Below, piece after piece: positions 25,863 to 35,852 of a stretch of DNA of 61,889 nucleotides (position 1 is the stretch's first letter; the number at the start of each line of letters is the position of its first letter). Where the stretch lies: assembly GCA_036268995.1 (NCBI GenBank), contig DATATB010000129.1, forward strand, positions 1 through 61,889. Direction: 5' to 3'. The translations under genes were made by a program, and so were the position numbers. The notes under the pieces are model-generated. The model did no database searches, had not been told where the DNA came from, and saw only the letters and a list, made by a program, of their open reading frames with translations. The DNA is from DATATB01 sp036268995. Lineage in GTDB: Bacteria; Planctomycetota; Planctomycetia; Pirellulales; PNKZ01.

Positions 25863-28010
25863 ATGAGAGTTCGTTTCGTCGCATACTTGTTGGCCGCGTG
25901 CTCGATTGGGCCGACTCTTGCGCGGGCGCAGACGCCGGCCAAAGAAGTTGAAACGTATCCGATGCTCATGGACACCCTGCCGCTGGCGGTGCAGGCCGGC
26001 CAGACGGCCGAAGTTCAGGTTCATGCGCGCTACACGCTGGAAGGCGCCTACCAGGTGCTAGTCAGCGGCAGCGGCGTAACGGCCGAAGTCGTGCCGCCGG
26101 AAGAGCCGGTCGCAGCGAAAGCGCCGCCTGCTAAAGCCGCCAAGCCGGCGGCTGCGAAGCCGAAGGTCACCCCTGCAAAAGATCAGTTAACCATTCGTTT
26201 TCGAGTGGCGGCGGACGCGCTGCCGGGAGTGCGAGATTTTCGCATTGCTACCCCGCACGGGGTTTCCACGCTGGGACAGATGGTCGTCACGCGCGATCCG
26301 GTAGTGGTCGAAACCGAACCGAACGACACGGCGGTAACCGCCAAGTCGGTGAAAATCCCCGCGACGATTTGCGGCAGAGTCGGCAAGTCTGAGGACGTCG
26401 ACTATTACAAATTTCACGCCGCCAAGGACAGTTCCCTCACGTTCCATGTCCGCTCGGCCCGCTGCGAAGATCGCATCCACGACTTGCAGGCACACATCGA
26501 CCCGATCATCACGCTGCGAAACGCCTCGGGCACCGTGCTGGCCATGAGCGACAATTATTTTTTCGCTGACCCGCTTTTGCATTATCGCTTCGCTGCCGAA
26601 GGGGACTACACCCTCGAGATTCGCGACGTGCGGTACATGGGCAACATCTATTGGCAGTATGCGGTCGAAGTGAACGACCGGCCGCTGGTGACGACCGTGT
26701 TTCCTTTGGCCGTGGCTCGCGAGAAGCCCACGCGGCTGGAACTGGTGGGTTTTAATCTTCCGGCCGACAAGACCGCGACGCTCACACTGCCGGGCAGCAC
26801 GCCGCTGGGCCGCCAATGGATCGACCTGCCGCTGAAAACCCGAGCCAATCCGGCCGTGGTGTGGGTCAGCGATCTGCCTCTGACGGTGGCCGCCGGCGAC
26901 AACCTCGAGCCAGCCAAGGCTCAGCCGATCGAGCTGCCGCTGGGTGTCAGCGGCCGCGTCGACCGGCCGGGCGAGGTGCATTATTACCGCTTTCAGGCTG
27001 CCAAGGGCGAGCATTTCACCTTTGACGTGCTTGGCCGGCAACTGCAATCGGCTCTGGATCCGATCATTGCCGTGCTCAACGAAAAGAGTGCGCGCGCCAT
27101 CGAAAATGATGACTTTGCAGAAGGCCAGGTGCTGACCGGCGATGCGCGCATCGAGCACTGGACCGCGCCCGCCGCCGGCCGCTACTTACTGGAAGTCCGT
27201 GACCTGCACTTGGGCGGCGGTCCTGAGTACGTGTACTTTTTGCAGGCCCGACGCAGCGAACCCTACTTTTCGCTTCAAGTCGACACCGACAAAACGATCG
27301 TTAGTGCCGGCGGCGCGGCCATGCTATTTGTGCGCGTGTTCCGTCACCATGGTTTCACGGGCGAAGTGAAGCTGCACGTCGAGGGGCTGCCCAAGGGTCT
27401 CAAAGCTACGTGCGGACGCGTTCTGGATGGTGCTACCGATGGCTGCATCGTGCTCGAAGCCGACGCGGCCGCGATGCCGGCGATTGCCAATGTGCGCGTC
27501 GTGGGCCAAGCCGACTTCGCCGCTGATGGCAAGAACTGGAAGCTGGAAGCGGTCGGCCGACCCTTGCAGGAGACGTACATGCCCGGCGGCGGTCGCGGAC
27601 TGGTGCCGGTCGATTGGCACACCGTGGCCATCTCCAGGCCGATGGACATCCTGGCCGTTGAAGTCAGCCAGACGCAGATCACGCTCAAGCCGGGCGAGTC
27701 GCAAAAAATCGACGTCAAGATTCGCCGCGCCGAAGGTTTTGACAAGAACATCACGCTGGATGTGATGTATCGCCATTTGGGCGGAGTTTCCGGCAACTCG
27801 CTGCCGCCGGGCGTTACGCTCGACGAAAAGAAAAGCCGCACCCTGCTGACCGGTAAATTGAGCGAAGGTGCAATCGTGCTCACCGCCGCCGCCGACGCGA
27901 AGCCGGTCGAGAAGCAAGTCGTGCCCGTCATCGCCAGTGCCTCGGTGAACTTCGTGATGAAGTTCAACTACGCCGGCCCGCCGCTGCTGGTGACGGTTAT
28001 CAAGAAATGA
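25863..28010 (+). CDS. Exported PPC-domain protein
   Basis: The protein is 715 aa with a signal peptide (FVAYLLAACSIGPTLARAQ). An Ala/Pro/Lys-rich spacer at about 82-110 (P-P-A-K-A-A-K-P-A-A-A-K-P) is followed by two bacterial pre-peptidase C-terminal type beta domains: the first with V-E-T-E-P-N-D-T-A and D-V-D-Y-Y-K-F-H-A near 150-180, the second with G-R-V-D-R-P-G-E-V-H-Y-Y-R-F near 365-380. It lacks a protease domain. It probably binds partners at the cell surface or periplasm and is the usual partner of DUF1501/DUF1549 genes in planctomycetes. The GTG at 25833 is less likely as start because the signal peptide begins at 25863. Confidence 0.88.
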   Translation: MRVRFVAYLLAACSIGPTLARAQTPAKEVETYPMLMDTLPLAVQAGQTAEVQVHARYTLEGAYQVLVSGSGVTAEVVPPEEPVAAKAPPAKAAKPAAAKPKVTPAKDQLTIRFRVAADALPGVRDFRIATPHGVSTLGQMVVTRDPVVVETEPNDTAVTAKSVKIPATICGRVGKSEDVDYYKFHAAKDSSLTFHVRSARCEDRIHDLQAHIDPIITLRNASGTVLAMSDNYFFADPLLHYRFAAEGDYTLEIRDVRYMGNIYWQYAVEVNDRPLVTTVFPLAVAREKPTRLELVGFNLPADKTATLTLPGSTPLGRQWIDLPLKTRANPAVVWVSDLPLTVAAGDNLEPAKAQPIELPLGVSGRVDRPGEVHYYRFQAAKGEHFTFDVLGRQLQSALDPIIAVLNEKSARAIENDDFAEGQVLTGDARIEHWTAPAAGRYLLEVRDLHLGGGPEYVYFLQARRSEPYFSLQVDTDKTIVSAGGAAMLFVRVFRHHGFTGEVKLHVEGLPKGLKATCGRVLDGATDGCIVLEADAAAMPAIANVRVVGQADFAADGKNWKLEAVGRPLQETYMPGGGRGLVPVDWHTVAISRPMDILAVEVSQTQITLKPGESQKIDVKIRRAEGFDKNITLDVMYRHLGGVSGNSLPPGVTLDEKKSRTLLTGKLSEGAIVLTAAADAKPVEKQVVPVIASASVNFVMKFNYAGPPLLVTVIKK

Positions 28011-28041
28011 TGAAGTGGAATGATGAATGGGGGAGTGCGGG

Positions 28042-29643
28042 TTAGCGCGGTTCTGAAGCGAGAAAGCACTGCAAGACGTTGGCGGTGATGCGTGAGATGG
28101 AGTCGTCGACTGGCAGCGAGCTGATGTAAGAGATCGAGCCGGTCGAAAATACGGCGCCACCGCTGGCGGTTTCGAAATAGACCATTTCCGCGCCGCCGTT
28201 GTCGGCGTTCGTGCCTTTGGCCAGCAAGTGAACGCTGGGCGGAGAGCTGGCCGAAATCTTGTCCGTCTCGTGCCCGGAGGCTCCACCGGGACAGCGCTCG
28301 TGCAAGCTGCGCAGCCCGAACAAGTCATCCGGGCCCAAGCCGGTGTCGGCAATGGCCCAGTGCGCGGGGTCGACCACGCGGTAAGGCGCCGCGGTCATGA
28401 TGCCCGCGGGCGTGAATACGACGCCCAGCAGGTTGGCTTCCGATTCTTGACGCTTGGCAAAACGGCTTTCCGCGCCGATTCCCTCGGGCCAGAGACTCGT
28501 AATCTGGCCGTTGTGAACGAGCATGGTGTCGTCGTCGGTGAGTTCGACTTCGCAGTTCAGCCCATTGCCGCCGAGATACGCGAGCCGGCCGCCACCTTCG
28601 AATACCCAGCGTTTGACCGTGTCGTACATCTTGCACGTCCAATACTCGGGATGCGGCCCCAGCACGAGCACACGATAGGCGTTCAAGTCCAACACGCCGC
28701 GATGCAATTGCGTCTCGCTATAGACGTCGTAGGCAAAGCCCTCACGCTCGAGCCAACCCAGCAGTCGCCATTCGGCCGGCGCCAAGTGACAGGCCGAACG
28801 CCCGGTGATCATGTCGGTAATTGTCGTTTGAGGGTCGATGTCGTTGGCCGGCTCGGGCCGATCGAAGCTGAGCGGCGGATAGTGCAATCCGCCCCAGGTC
28901 TGATGATGCGGATCGACGTAGCGTTTGAGCTCCAGCCGCGAATTAACCGTGGGACTGGCCGGAAAGCCGTCGGCGTGAATGTAATTGCTGCGACCGCCGA
29001 ACGAGTTGTACGCGTTCCAATTGATGTCGCTGAGCAACACGGCAATTGGCGCCTGCGGCCGCGCCGGGGCAACGACCCAGGGAAATGCAAAGGTCGCCCC
29101 GGCGGCCGTGCTGGCGTGGAAATAATACAGCCCTGACCGTGGCGGGGCGGTCACGCGCTGCCCATGGTAGGCGCTGGCGTAGCCCAGTTTGTTCCAGCCG
29201 ACGCCGGTCTGCGTGTAGTCGCCGTCGGGCGTAATCTGCATGACGGCACGCGGCCCGTGTTCGTCGTACCAGCCCAGGCTCGCCACGAGTTCTTTGCTCC
29301 AGCCATAGCGCCAGAGCTGCAAGTGATACGGCTCGACCGAGTGGACACGAAACTCGGCTTGCTCGCCCGCCCGCACGCACTTGGGCCAGGCGTAGCCGAG
29401 CAGGCCGTCGGCCAGCAGGCGAAACTGGTACGGCCGACCCGGCTGCGGCGTCATGCGGACGCGCTTCGAGCCGAAGCCGTCTTTGGCCAGCGTCACCAGG
29501 TATTCGCCCGGCGGCAAATCGGCGTGGATGGAGCCGCTGGCGCGCGAGCGAGCTTCACACGAATCGCCGCGATCGTTGGTGAATTCCACCAACACGTCGG
29601 CGAGTGCCATGTACCGCTGGTCGCTGACGAAACCGATCAACAT
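28042..29643 (-). CDS. N,N-dimethylformamidase large-subunit-like protein (DMFA2-type)
   Basis: The protein is 533 aa with no signal peptide. An N-terminal beta domain (about 1-75: A-D-L-P-P-G-E-Y-L-V-T-L-A-K-D-G-F, carboxypeptidase-regulatory-like) is followed by a domain resembling the C-terminal part of dimethylformamidase beta subunits: W-N-A-Y-N-S-F-G-G-R-S-N-Y, the class-I-amidotransferase-like segment V-L-V-L-G-P-H-P-E-Y-W-T, and F-E-G-G-G-R-L-A-Y-L-G-G-N-G. The catalytic function of such stand-alone proteins is not established. It diverges from the MFS carrier gene with a 106-base intergenic region, suggesting linked expression with that transporter. Confidence 0.78.
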   Translation of the reverse strand: MLIGFVSDQRYMALADVLVEFTNDRGDSCEARSRASGSIHADLPPGEYLVTLAKDGFGSKRVRMTPQPGRPYQFRLLADGLLGYAWPKCVRAGEQAEFRVHSVEPYHLQLWRYGWSKELVASLGWYDEHGPRAVMQITPDGDYTQTGVGWNKLGYASAYHGQRVTAPPRSGLYYFHASTAAGATFAFPWVVAPARPQAPIAVLLSDINWNAYNSFGGRSNYIHADGFPASPTVNSRLELKRYVDPHHQTWGGLHYPPLSFDRPEPANDIDPQTTITDMITGRSACHLAPAEWRLLGWLEREGFAYDVYSETQLHRGVLDLNAYRVLVLGPHPEYWTCKMYDTVKRWVFEGGGRLAYLGGNGLNCEVELTDDDTMLVHNGQITSLWPEGIGAESRFAKRQESEANLLGVVFTPAGIMTAAPYRVVDPAHWAIADTGLGPDDLFGLRSLHERCPGGASGHETDKISASSPPSVHLLAKGTNADNGGAEMVYFETASGGAVFSTGSISYISSLPVDDSISRITANVLQCFLASEPR

Positions 29644-29749
29644 GCCAAACCCTTTGGCGATAAACGCAGTGAATCAGCCTGCGACGCTATGCCCAATCCG
29701 CGGCCGCGTCAAGCTGGCACGTCGCTACGGTCTGTGTTCTAACGGTGCC

Positions 29750-31102
29750 ATGTCGAATCGTGCCGCATTGCCGAATCCGCCGTCGACCGCCGCGCCGCCG
29801 GACCGGCCGTCGCGCGCCCGGCTGGGCGTGCTGGGTTTCCTTGGCACGCTGTTCTTCATCTTATATTTGGATCGCATCTGCATTTCGCAGGCGGCCAGCG
29901 CGATCCAGGCCGAACTTGGGCTGACGCACACCGAAATGGGCCTGGTCTTCATGGCGTTCACGCTGGCGTACGGGCTGTTCGAGGTGCCGACTGGCCGCTG
30001 GGGCGATCGCTTTGGTTCCCGCGCGATTCTGACACGGATTGCCCTGTGGTGGTCGGCGTTCACGGCGCTGACGGCCGCGTGTACCGGTTTTCCCAGCTTG
30101 CTTGCGGCGAGGTTCTTGTTCGGGGCCGGCGAGGCCGGAGCCTTTCCGAATTCGGCCCGCGTGATTGCGCGTTGGTTTCCGGCGGGCGAACGCGGCCGCG
30201 TGCAGGGCGTACTGCTGGCCGCATCCCACGTCGGCGGCGCCGTGTCGCCGGTCGTCGCCGCCCATTTGATCAGCCTGTACGGTTGGCGGGCGACGTTCGT
30301 GATCTTCGGGTCGCTGGGCATCGTGTGGGCTGCGGCCTTCGTTGTTTGGTTTCGCGACAACCCGGCCACGCACCGGGGCGTGAACGATGCGGAGCGTCGG
30401 CTGCTGGCAGAAGGTTGTGCGGCAACGGCCACGCATACTGTCGGCCCGATTCCTTGGCCGGCCATCCTGCGCAGTTGCAACTTGTGGTTGCTCGGCACCG
30501 TGGTCACGTGCAGTTCCTTCAATTCGTACCTGTACTTCTCCTGGTACCCGACATATCTCCAGTCTGGCCGGGGCGTGCCGATGGTGGACGCTGGCTGGCT
30601 GGCCGGCCTGGTGCTGGCCGGGGCCACGCTGGGCACGCTCGTCGGCGGGCTGATTGCCGACCGCATCAAGAATCGCTGCCTGCGCCCGGCGCGCGTCCGC
30701 AGGTACGTGGGTTGCGGGTTTTTTGTGCTGGCCGCAAGCTTGTTGATAACCAGCATCGCGGCGCCTTCGGCTTCGGTCTCGGCACTGTTGGCGGCGGCAT
30801 CCAGCTTTGCCATGCTTTGTCAGCATCCGAGCTGGTGGTCCACTGTCACCGAACTCGGCGGTCGGCACGTCGGCACCGTGTTTGGGCTCATCAACTCGCT
30901 CGGCGTGCCCGGCGCGATGGCCTCGCAATATTTCTTCGGCGCGTGCGCCGATTGGCGGGGCAAGCAAGGCTTTACCGGCCGCGAGCAATGGGATCCGGCG
31001 CTGGCCGTCTACGTCGTCGTCTTGCTGATTGGCGGAATCTGCTGGCTTTTCATCGACGTCTCCCGGCCGATCGACGCGGCGGACGATGCCCGCGTCGCGT
31101 AA
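29750..31102 (+). CDS. MFS transporter, ACS (anion:cation symporter) type
   Basis: This 450-aa inner-membrane carrier has about twelve predicted helices. D-R-I-C-I-S-Q-A in helix 1 and G-x-x-x-D-R-F-G-S-R after helix 2 are classical MFS motifs. The G-A-G-E-A-G-A-F-P-N motif in helix 4 is typical of the hexuronate/galactarate ACS family. The frame is open upstream to 29453, but the ATG at 29750 is right for the family. It is convergent with the enolase-superfamily gene (4 bases apart), which often processes sugar acids taken up by ACS carriers, so an acid-sugar substrate is likely but unproven. Confidence 0.92.
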   Translation: MSNRAALPNPPSTAAPPDRPSRARLGVLGFLGTLFFILYLDRICISQAASAIQAELGLTHTEMGLVFMAFTLAYGLFEVPTGRWGDRFGSRAILTRIALWWSAFTALTAACTGFPSLLAARFLFGAGEAGAFPNSARVIARWFPAGERGRVQGVLLAASHVGGAVSPVVAAHLISLYGWRATFVIFGSLGIVWAAAFVVWFRDNPATHRGVNDAERRLLAEGCAATATHTVGPIPWPAILRSCNLWLLGTVVTCSSFNSYLYFSWYPTYLQSGRGVPMVDAGWLAGLVLAGATLGTLVGGLIADRIKNRCLRPARVRRYVGCGFFVLAASLLITSIAAPSASVSALLAAASSFAMLCQHPSWWSTVTELGGRHVGTVFGLINSLGVPGAMASQYFFGACADWRGKQGFTGREQWDPALAVYVVVLLIGGICWLFIDVSRPIDAADDARVA

Positions 31103-31106
31103 GAGC

Positions 31107-32228
31107 TCAGCCCGGGCAGGCGTTCGCCCGGACGACGGACCAGTCAACTTCGACTCCCAGGCCGGATCGGTCGGGCACGGTAACCAGCGGACCGTCGATC
31201 GCAATCGGGTTTTTGACGACCGAGACCTCGTGATAGATCGGCCCCAGGGCGTCGCCGGGAAAGCGCTCGACCTGCATGTTGCCGCAGCCGACGATCAGAT
31301 GGGCCATCGCGGCGGTGGCCACGTCCAGCTCAAGATTCGAGCCGATCGTGCAAGCCACGCCGTGCGCAGCGGCGAACTCCACGATCCGCCGGGCCTTGCC
31401 GATGCCGCCGTGCTTGCCGGGATAGACGTTGATCACGTCGCATGCCTGCTGGCGGACCAATTCCCGGGCATGGACCAGGTCGAAACACATATCGTCGGCC
31501 ATCATGGTGCAGCCGGTTTCGCGCCGCACGCGAGCAATCGCCTCGTAATCTCCGTCCGGCGTCGGTTGTTCGACCACGGCCAGACGGCAATCGGCCAGCG
31601 CGCGAATTTTGCGGATCGCTGTCTCGGGCGACCAGCCGCAGTTGGCGTCGATATCGATGGCCAACCCGGGCCCGATCACGTCGCGCACGGCGCCGACGCG
31701 TTGGATGTCGTCGTCGGGTTCGCCGCCGACTTTGACCTTGATGGTCGTGAAGCCGGCCGCGACGCGTTCGGCCGCCACGCGCCGGGCTTCGTCGACGCCA
31801 TACGCGCCCATCGAAAACCGGCAGCGAAACGTGAGCGGCCGCTGCCGGCCGCCGAGTAGCTCGTACACCGGCTTGCCTTGAGCTTTGCCCCAGGCGTCCC
31901 AGCAGGCCATCTCGACGGCGCTCTTGGCAAACCAGTTGTGCTTGCAGGCAAAATCCATCCGCCGCGCGATCTCGTCAATGTCCGACACCTCGCAGCCGAT
32001 CAGCACCGGGGCGAAAATCCGCTCGACCACTGCCTGGCAGCTCCACACCGTCTCGCCGCTCCAGAGCGCCGACACGGTCGCCTCGCCGGCGCCTTCGATG
32101 CCGTCGTCAGTGCCCAGCCGCACCAGCACGTATTCGCTCACGCTGTGGATTCCCAGCGACGTGATCATGCGCCGCTCGGGCTTGAGCGCAATCCGCACTG
32201 GGTAGGCTTCGAGATGGCTGATTTTCAT
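31107..32228 (-). CDS. Mandelate racemase/muconate lactonizing enzyme-type protein
   Basis: This 373-aa enolase-superfamily enzyme has an N-terminal capping domain and C-terminal TIM barrel. Second-strand T-I-K-V-K-V-G-G gives the K-x-K acid/base pair. The metal ligands follow as Asp (A-I-D-I-D-A-N), Glu (A-V-V-E-Q-P) and Asp (M-M-A-D-D-M). The later Lys in V-Y-P-G-K-H-G-G-I places it with the MLE-like subgroup rather than mandelate racemase proper. Substrate could be a dipeptide, muconolactone-like acid or sugar acid. The start at 32228 (MKISHLEAYPV) was chosen over 32318. It is convergent with the ACS carrier gene and divergent from the VWA gene. Confidence 0.92.
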   Translation of the reverse strand: MKISHLEAYPVRIALKPERRMITSLGIHSVSEYVLVRLGTDDGIEGAGEATVSALWSGETVWSCQAVVERIFAPVLIGCEVSDIDEIARRMDFACKHNWFAKSAVEMACWDAWGKAQGKPVYELLGGRQRPLTFRCRFSMGAYGVDEARRVAAERVAAGFTTIKVKVGGEPDDDIQRVGAVRDVIGPGLAIDIDANCGWSPETAIRKIRALADCRLAVVEQPTPDGDYEAIARVRRETGCTMMADDMCFDLVHARELVRQQACDVINVYPGKHGGIGKARRIVEFAAAHGVACTIGSNLELDVATAAMAHLIVGCGNMQVERFPGDALGPIYHEVSVVKNPIAIDGPLVTVPDRSGLGVEVDWSVVRANACPG

Positions 32229-32409
32229 GGCTTGTCGTGCTCTGCGTGGCCGGGCTGGGAGTGCGGTCGCCAGGTGCCCCCGACAAGCTAACCGATGGCA
32301 GCCGGCATCGCAAAGCACCGCGGCCCGCGGTAGCCGCCGGTTCGTAGCATCGATTTTGCTTGATTATCCCTGGGGCGATGCGTTTGGTTAGAATGCGGTG
32401 GGAGTCACG

Positions 32410-35400
32410 ATGTTCGATTACCGTCTCGATTTCGACCGGCCGGCGCTGCTGCTGCTTTTGCTGCTGGCGCCGGCCATCTGGTTCGGCGTGCGCGGCAGCC
32501 TGGCGGCGATGGGCCGCGGGCGCTGGTTCGCGGCCTTGCTGCTGCGCACGACGATTTTCGTACTGCTGGTGGCCGCGCTGGCCGAAGTCCAGATCGTCCG
32601 CACGATCGACCGGCTGGCCGTAATCTACCTCGTTGACCGCTCTTGGAGCGTATCCCCTGACCAGGCCCGGGCCGCGATCGAGTATGTCAACCGTTCGCGT
32701 GCCGAGCACCTGGATCGCCGGCATGGCGACATGGCCGGCGTGATCGTCTTCGGCCGCCGGGCAGCCGTCGAGTTGCCGCCGATCGACGAGGACTTGAAGA
32801 TCGCGCGGATCGAGACGCACGTCGATCCCGACGGCACGAACCTGGCCGACGCGCTGGGCCTGGCCGAAGCCTGCTTTCCGCCCGATTGCGCGAAGCGCGT
32901 GGTGATCGTCAGCGACGGCAACGAAAACCTGGGCGAAGCGGCCGAAGCGGTTCAGCATTTGATCGCCGCTGGCGTCGGTGTCGACGTGGTGCCGTTGCAC
33001 CATCAGCATCGCAACGACGTGGCAGTGGAAAAAGTGACGGCGCCGCCCGAAGTGCGACGCGACGTGCCCTTCGACCTTCGCGTCGTGCTGAACAATTCGG
33101 CAGCCGAAGCCGATCGGGCCGTGCCCGTTGCCGGGCGATTGCAGGTCTTTCGCCGCACGGGCGATGGCGAGCAGTTGCTCAGCGAAGAGGCGATCGTCGT
33201 GCGGCCGGGCAAGCACGTCTTCAGCCTGCGCGACAAACTGAAAGCCGCCGACTTTTATACGTACAACGTCCGCTTCACGGCCGACAATCCGGCCCACGAC
33301 GCGGTGCCGCAGAACGACCGCGGCAGCGCGTTTACGCAAGTGCGAGGCAAGGGCTGGGTGTTGCTCATCGAGGACAGCGAGCATCGCGGCCAGTTCGATG
33401 ACCTTGCGCGCCGCTTGCGCGAGGCGGGCAACGAAATCACGGTGGCCGGCAGCGCCGCGTGCTTCACGAACCTGGCCGATTTGCAGCGCTACGACACGGT
33501 GATCCTGGCCAATGTGCCGCGCACCAGCAGCCAAACGGCCGAAGATTTGCCGGTTTTTAGCGACGAACAAATCGAGCTGCTGGTGCGCAATACCCAGCAG
33601 ATGGGCAGCGGGCTGGTGATGCTCGGCGGCCCGCGCAGTTTCGGCGCCGGCGGATGGGCCGATACGCGGCTGGAGGCAGCCATGCCGGTCGACTTTCAAA
33701 TCAAGAGCGCCAAGGTCGTGCCGATTGGCGCGCTGATGTTGGTGATCGACAGCTCTGGCTCGATGTCGGGCGAGAAAATCGAGATGAGCAAGGCGGCCGC
33801 CATTGCCACGCTTAAAGTGCTTAGCCCGCGAGATTTCCTCGGCGTCGTCTGCTTCGACAGCGCTGCCCGCTGGATCGTGCCGACGCGGCGCGTAGGCGGC
33901 GGCGAGGCTATCGTGCAGTTGCTCCGGCGCATCGGAGCGGGCGGCGGCACCGACATGATGCCGGGCATGCAACAAGGCTACCAGGCGCTGGCCAAAGTCG
34001 ATTCGGCGGTGAAGCACATGATCGTGCTGACCGATGGTCAAACGGCCGGGGCCGGGTACCCGGAGCTTGCGGCCCGCATGAATCGCCAGGGCATCACCAC
34101 TACGAGCGTGGCCATCGGCGCCGACGCCGCCAACCCGCTGATGCAGAGCATTGCCCAGGCGGGCGGCGGCAAGTTTTATCATGTCGTCAATCCCCAGGCC
34201 GTGCCGCGAATCTTCATGAACGAGGCCCGGCGGGTCGCCCGACCGCTGGTGTTCGAGGATGATCGCGGTTTTCAGCCGAAGATTGAGCTGTCGCATGAAA
34301 TGCTCAAAGGCATCGACTCGCCGCCACCGATCACCGGCTATGTGCTGACCAGCGTCAAGCAGAACCCGCTGGTCGAAGTCTTGCTATCGAGTCCGCAGCC
34401 GGCGGCCGATCACAACCCCATCCTCGCGAGTTGGACGTATGGCCTGGGCCGTACCGTGGCTTTGACCACCGACGCGGGGCAGCGCTGGGCTAAGGACTGG
34501 CTGGCCTGGCCGAATTACGACAAGCTGTTTTCACAGATGGTCCGCTGGTCGATGCGCCCGCTGGGCGGCGAGGCGGGCTTTACGATCGCCACCGACGTTC
34601 GCGATCGGAAGCTGCAAGTCGTGGTCAGCGCGCTTGAGCCCGGCAATCAACTTCTCAATTTCCTCACGATGGATGGCATGGTTGTCGGTCCCGACCTCAC
34701 GCCGCTGCACCTGCCGATCAAGCAAGTGGCGCCGGGGCGCTACGTGGGCGAGTGCCCTGTCGAAAGGGCCGGCAGCTATTTCGTGACCGTGGCGCCCAGC
34801 GAACGCCAGGCACCACTGCGGACCGGCGTGACCGTGACCGAGGGGAGCGAGTTTCGCAACCTGCCCACCAACGAAACACTGCTGGCGAGCCTCGCAGCGC
34901 TCGAGCCGAAAGGGGGCCATGCGGGCGAGATCATCGACATCGAGGATTCACCATCAGAAGCGCCGGTCGGTGCAATCCCGAATGTCTTTCGCCGCGATCT
35001 CGAGCGGCCGACCAACCGGCAGCCGTCGTGGAACCTGCTGCTGCTGGCCGCCGGTTGCCTGTTTCTGGTCGACGTCTTCAATCGCCGCGTGGACTTGGGC
35101 TCGGCCGTCGTCGAGCCCCTCGTCAAGCGGCTGCGCACCCTGGGCCGCAAGCAGGCCGATCAAGGCGCCGCGTCCGAAGCGATTGCCCGACTGCGAAACC
35201 GGAAAACCGAAATTGCCGAGCACATCGACCAGCGGCGCGCGGCCTATTCGCCACCGGTCGAGCATGGCGAAGGCTCGGCAGTTGCCCCGGTCATTGCTGC
35301 CGGAGAACACGAGCCGCCGCCCAAGATCGCTCCCGAGCCGAAACCCGAGGAGCCTGCGGAGGAGGACTACACCGCGCGTCTGCTGCGGGCCAAGCAACGA

Positions 35401-35421
35401 GTCTGGCGCGACCGCCAATGA
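32410..35421 (+). CDS. Large membrane protein with two VWA-like domains and a GATase1-like domain
   Basis: The protein is 1003 aa. Two membrane helices (about 11-30 and 39-61) precede a first VWA-like domain with MIDAS D-R-S-W-S (76-80) and V-V-I-V-S-D-G-N-E. A beta domain, a GATase1-like segment (V-L-L-I-E-D-S-E-H near 318, L-V-M-L-G-G-P-R-S-F-G), and a second complete VWA domain with D-S-S-G-S (447-451) and M-I-V-L-T-D-G follow. Near 875-890 another hydrophobic segment (WNLLLLAAGCLFLVDVF) leads to a charged cytoplasmic tail. This plan matches BatA-like and glutamine-amidotransferase-VWA proteins common in planctomycetes. The role is unknown, perhaps envelope assembly. The ATG at 32410 follows a GGTGGGAG ribosome site. 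Confidence 0.9.
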   Translation: MFDYRLDFDRPALLLLLLLAPAIWFGVRGSLAAMGRGRWFAALLLRTTIFVLLVAALAEVQIVRTIDRLAVIYLVDRSWSVSPDQARAAIEYVNRSRAEHLDRRHGDMAGVIVFGRRAAVELPPIDEDLKIARIETHVDPDGTNLADALGLAEACFPPDCAKRVVIVSDGNENLGEAAEAVQHLIAAGVGVDVVPLHHQHRNDVAVEKVTAPPEVRRDVPFDLRVVLNNSAAEADRAVPVAGRLQVFRRTGDGEQLLSEEAIVVRPGKHVFSLRDKLKAADFYTYNVRFTADNPAHDAVPQNDRGSAFTQVRGKGWVLLIEDSEHRGQFDDLARRLREAGNEITVAGSAACFTNLADLQRYDTVILANVPRTSSQTAEDLPVFSDEQIELLVRNTQQMGSGLVMLGGPRSFGAGGWADTRLEAAMPVDFQIKSAKVVPIGALMLVIDSSGSMSGEKIEMSKAAAIATLKVLSPRDFLGVVCFDSAARWIVPTRRVGGGEAIVQLLRRIGAGGGTDMMPGMQQGYQALAKVDSAVKHMIVLTDGQTAGAGYPELAARMNRQGITTTSVAIGADAANPLMQSIAQAGGGKFYHVVNPQAVPRIFMNEARRVARPLVFEDDRGFQPKIELSHEMLKGIDSPPPITGYVLTSVKQNPLVEVLLSSPQPAADHNPILASWTYGLGRTVALTTDAGQRWAKDWLAWPNYDKLFSQMVRWSMRPLGGEAGFTIATDVRDRKLQVVVSALEPGNQLLNFLTMDGMVVGPDLTPLHLPIKQVAPGRYVGECPVERAGSYFVTVAPSERQAPLRTGVTVTEGSEFRNLPTNETLLASLAALEPKGGHAGEIIDIEDSPSEAPVGAIPNVFRRDLERPTNRQPSWNLLLLAAGCLFLVDVFNRRVDLGSAVVEPLVKRLRTLGRKQADQGAASEAIARLRNRKTEIAEHIDQRRAAYSPPVEHGEGSAVAPVIAAGEHEPPPKIAPEPKPEEPAEEDYTARLLRAKQRVWRDRQ

Positions 35422-35444
35422 GCCCTTACCAGGTGCTTCACTCT

Positions 35445-35852
35445 TCACCGCGTTTCAGTTTCGGGCGGCTTCACAAAGCAATTGCCTTTTCTGGCAAGGG
35501 CCGGTCTGACAACGGGCGGAGCTGAGTCGCAAGCCGATGCGGTCGAACCGTCGGTGCCCGTTCCAATCTCTTCGGCCGGAGGCTGCGGCAGAGCGGGGTC
35601 GACTACGATCGGCGGCGCTCGGCGCGGATCGTCCAGCGCCGGCGAGCCGTAGGGCGGCCCATCGACGTAGACATAGCCACGCACGAAGCCGTAGCGCGGG
35701 AAGACGTAGTTGCTCGGGAAGTACCCGTAGTTGCGCGGCCGATATCCATAGAGCCGGTAACGCCAGTCGCCGGCATCCGCGATGTTTGCAATGCAGCAAA
35801 CCAGTGCCGGCAAGACAAGCAGCCAGTACGCCCGTCGAAGCATTGCATGCAT
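35445..35852 (-). CDS. Small secreted Tyr-rich protein
   Basis: The protein is 135 aa. The signal segment RRAYWLLVLPALVCCIANIADA is followed by a Tyr/Arg-rich stretch (WRYRLYGYRPRNYGYFPSNY and on to VYVDGPPYG) and a Pro-rich tail with two Cys. No family was recognised. The gene is convergent with the VWA gene, 23 bases apart. Alternative starts are 35906 and 35843; I chose the ATG pair nearest the signal peptide. Confidence 0.65.
   Translation of the reverse strand: MHAMLRRAYWLLVLPALVCCIANIADAGDWRYRLYGYRPRNYGYFPSNYVFPRYGFVRGYVYVDGPPYGSPALDDPRRAPPIVVDPALPQPPAEEIGTGTDGSTASACDSAPPVVRPALARKGNCFVKPPETETR

Noticed and set aside
24375..26024. Minus-strand frame of 549 codons over the DUF1549 gene
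   Set aside because: It is antisense to a clear DUF1549/DUF1553 gene and has no domain.
32107..34296. Minus-strand open frame of 729 codons
   Set aside because: It is antisense to the VWA protein, with Arg/Gln/His-rich composition and no motif.
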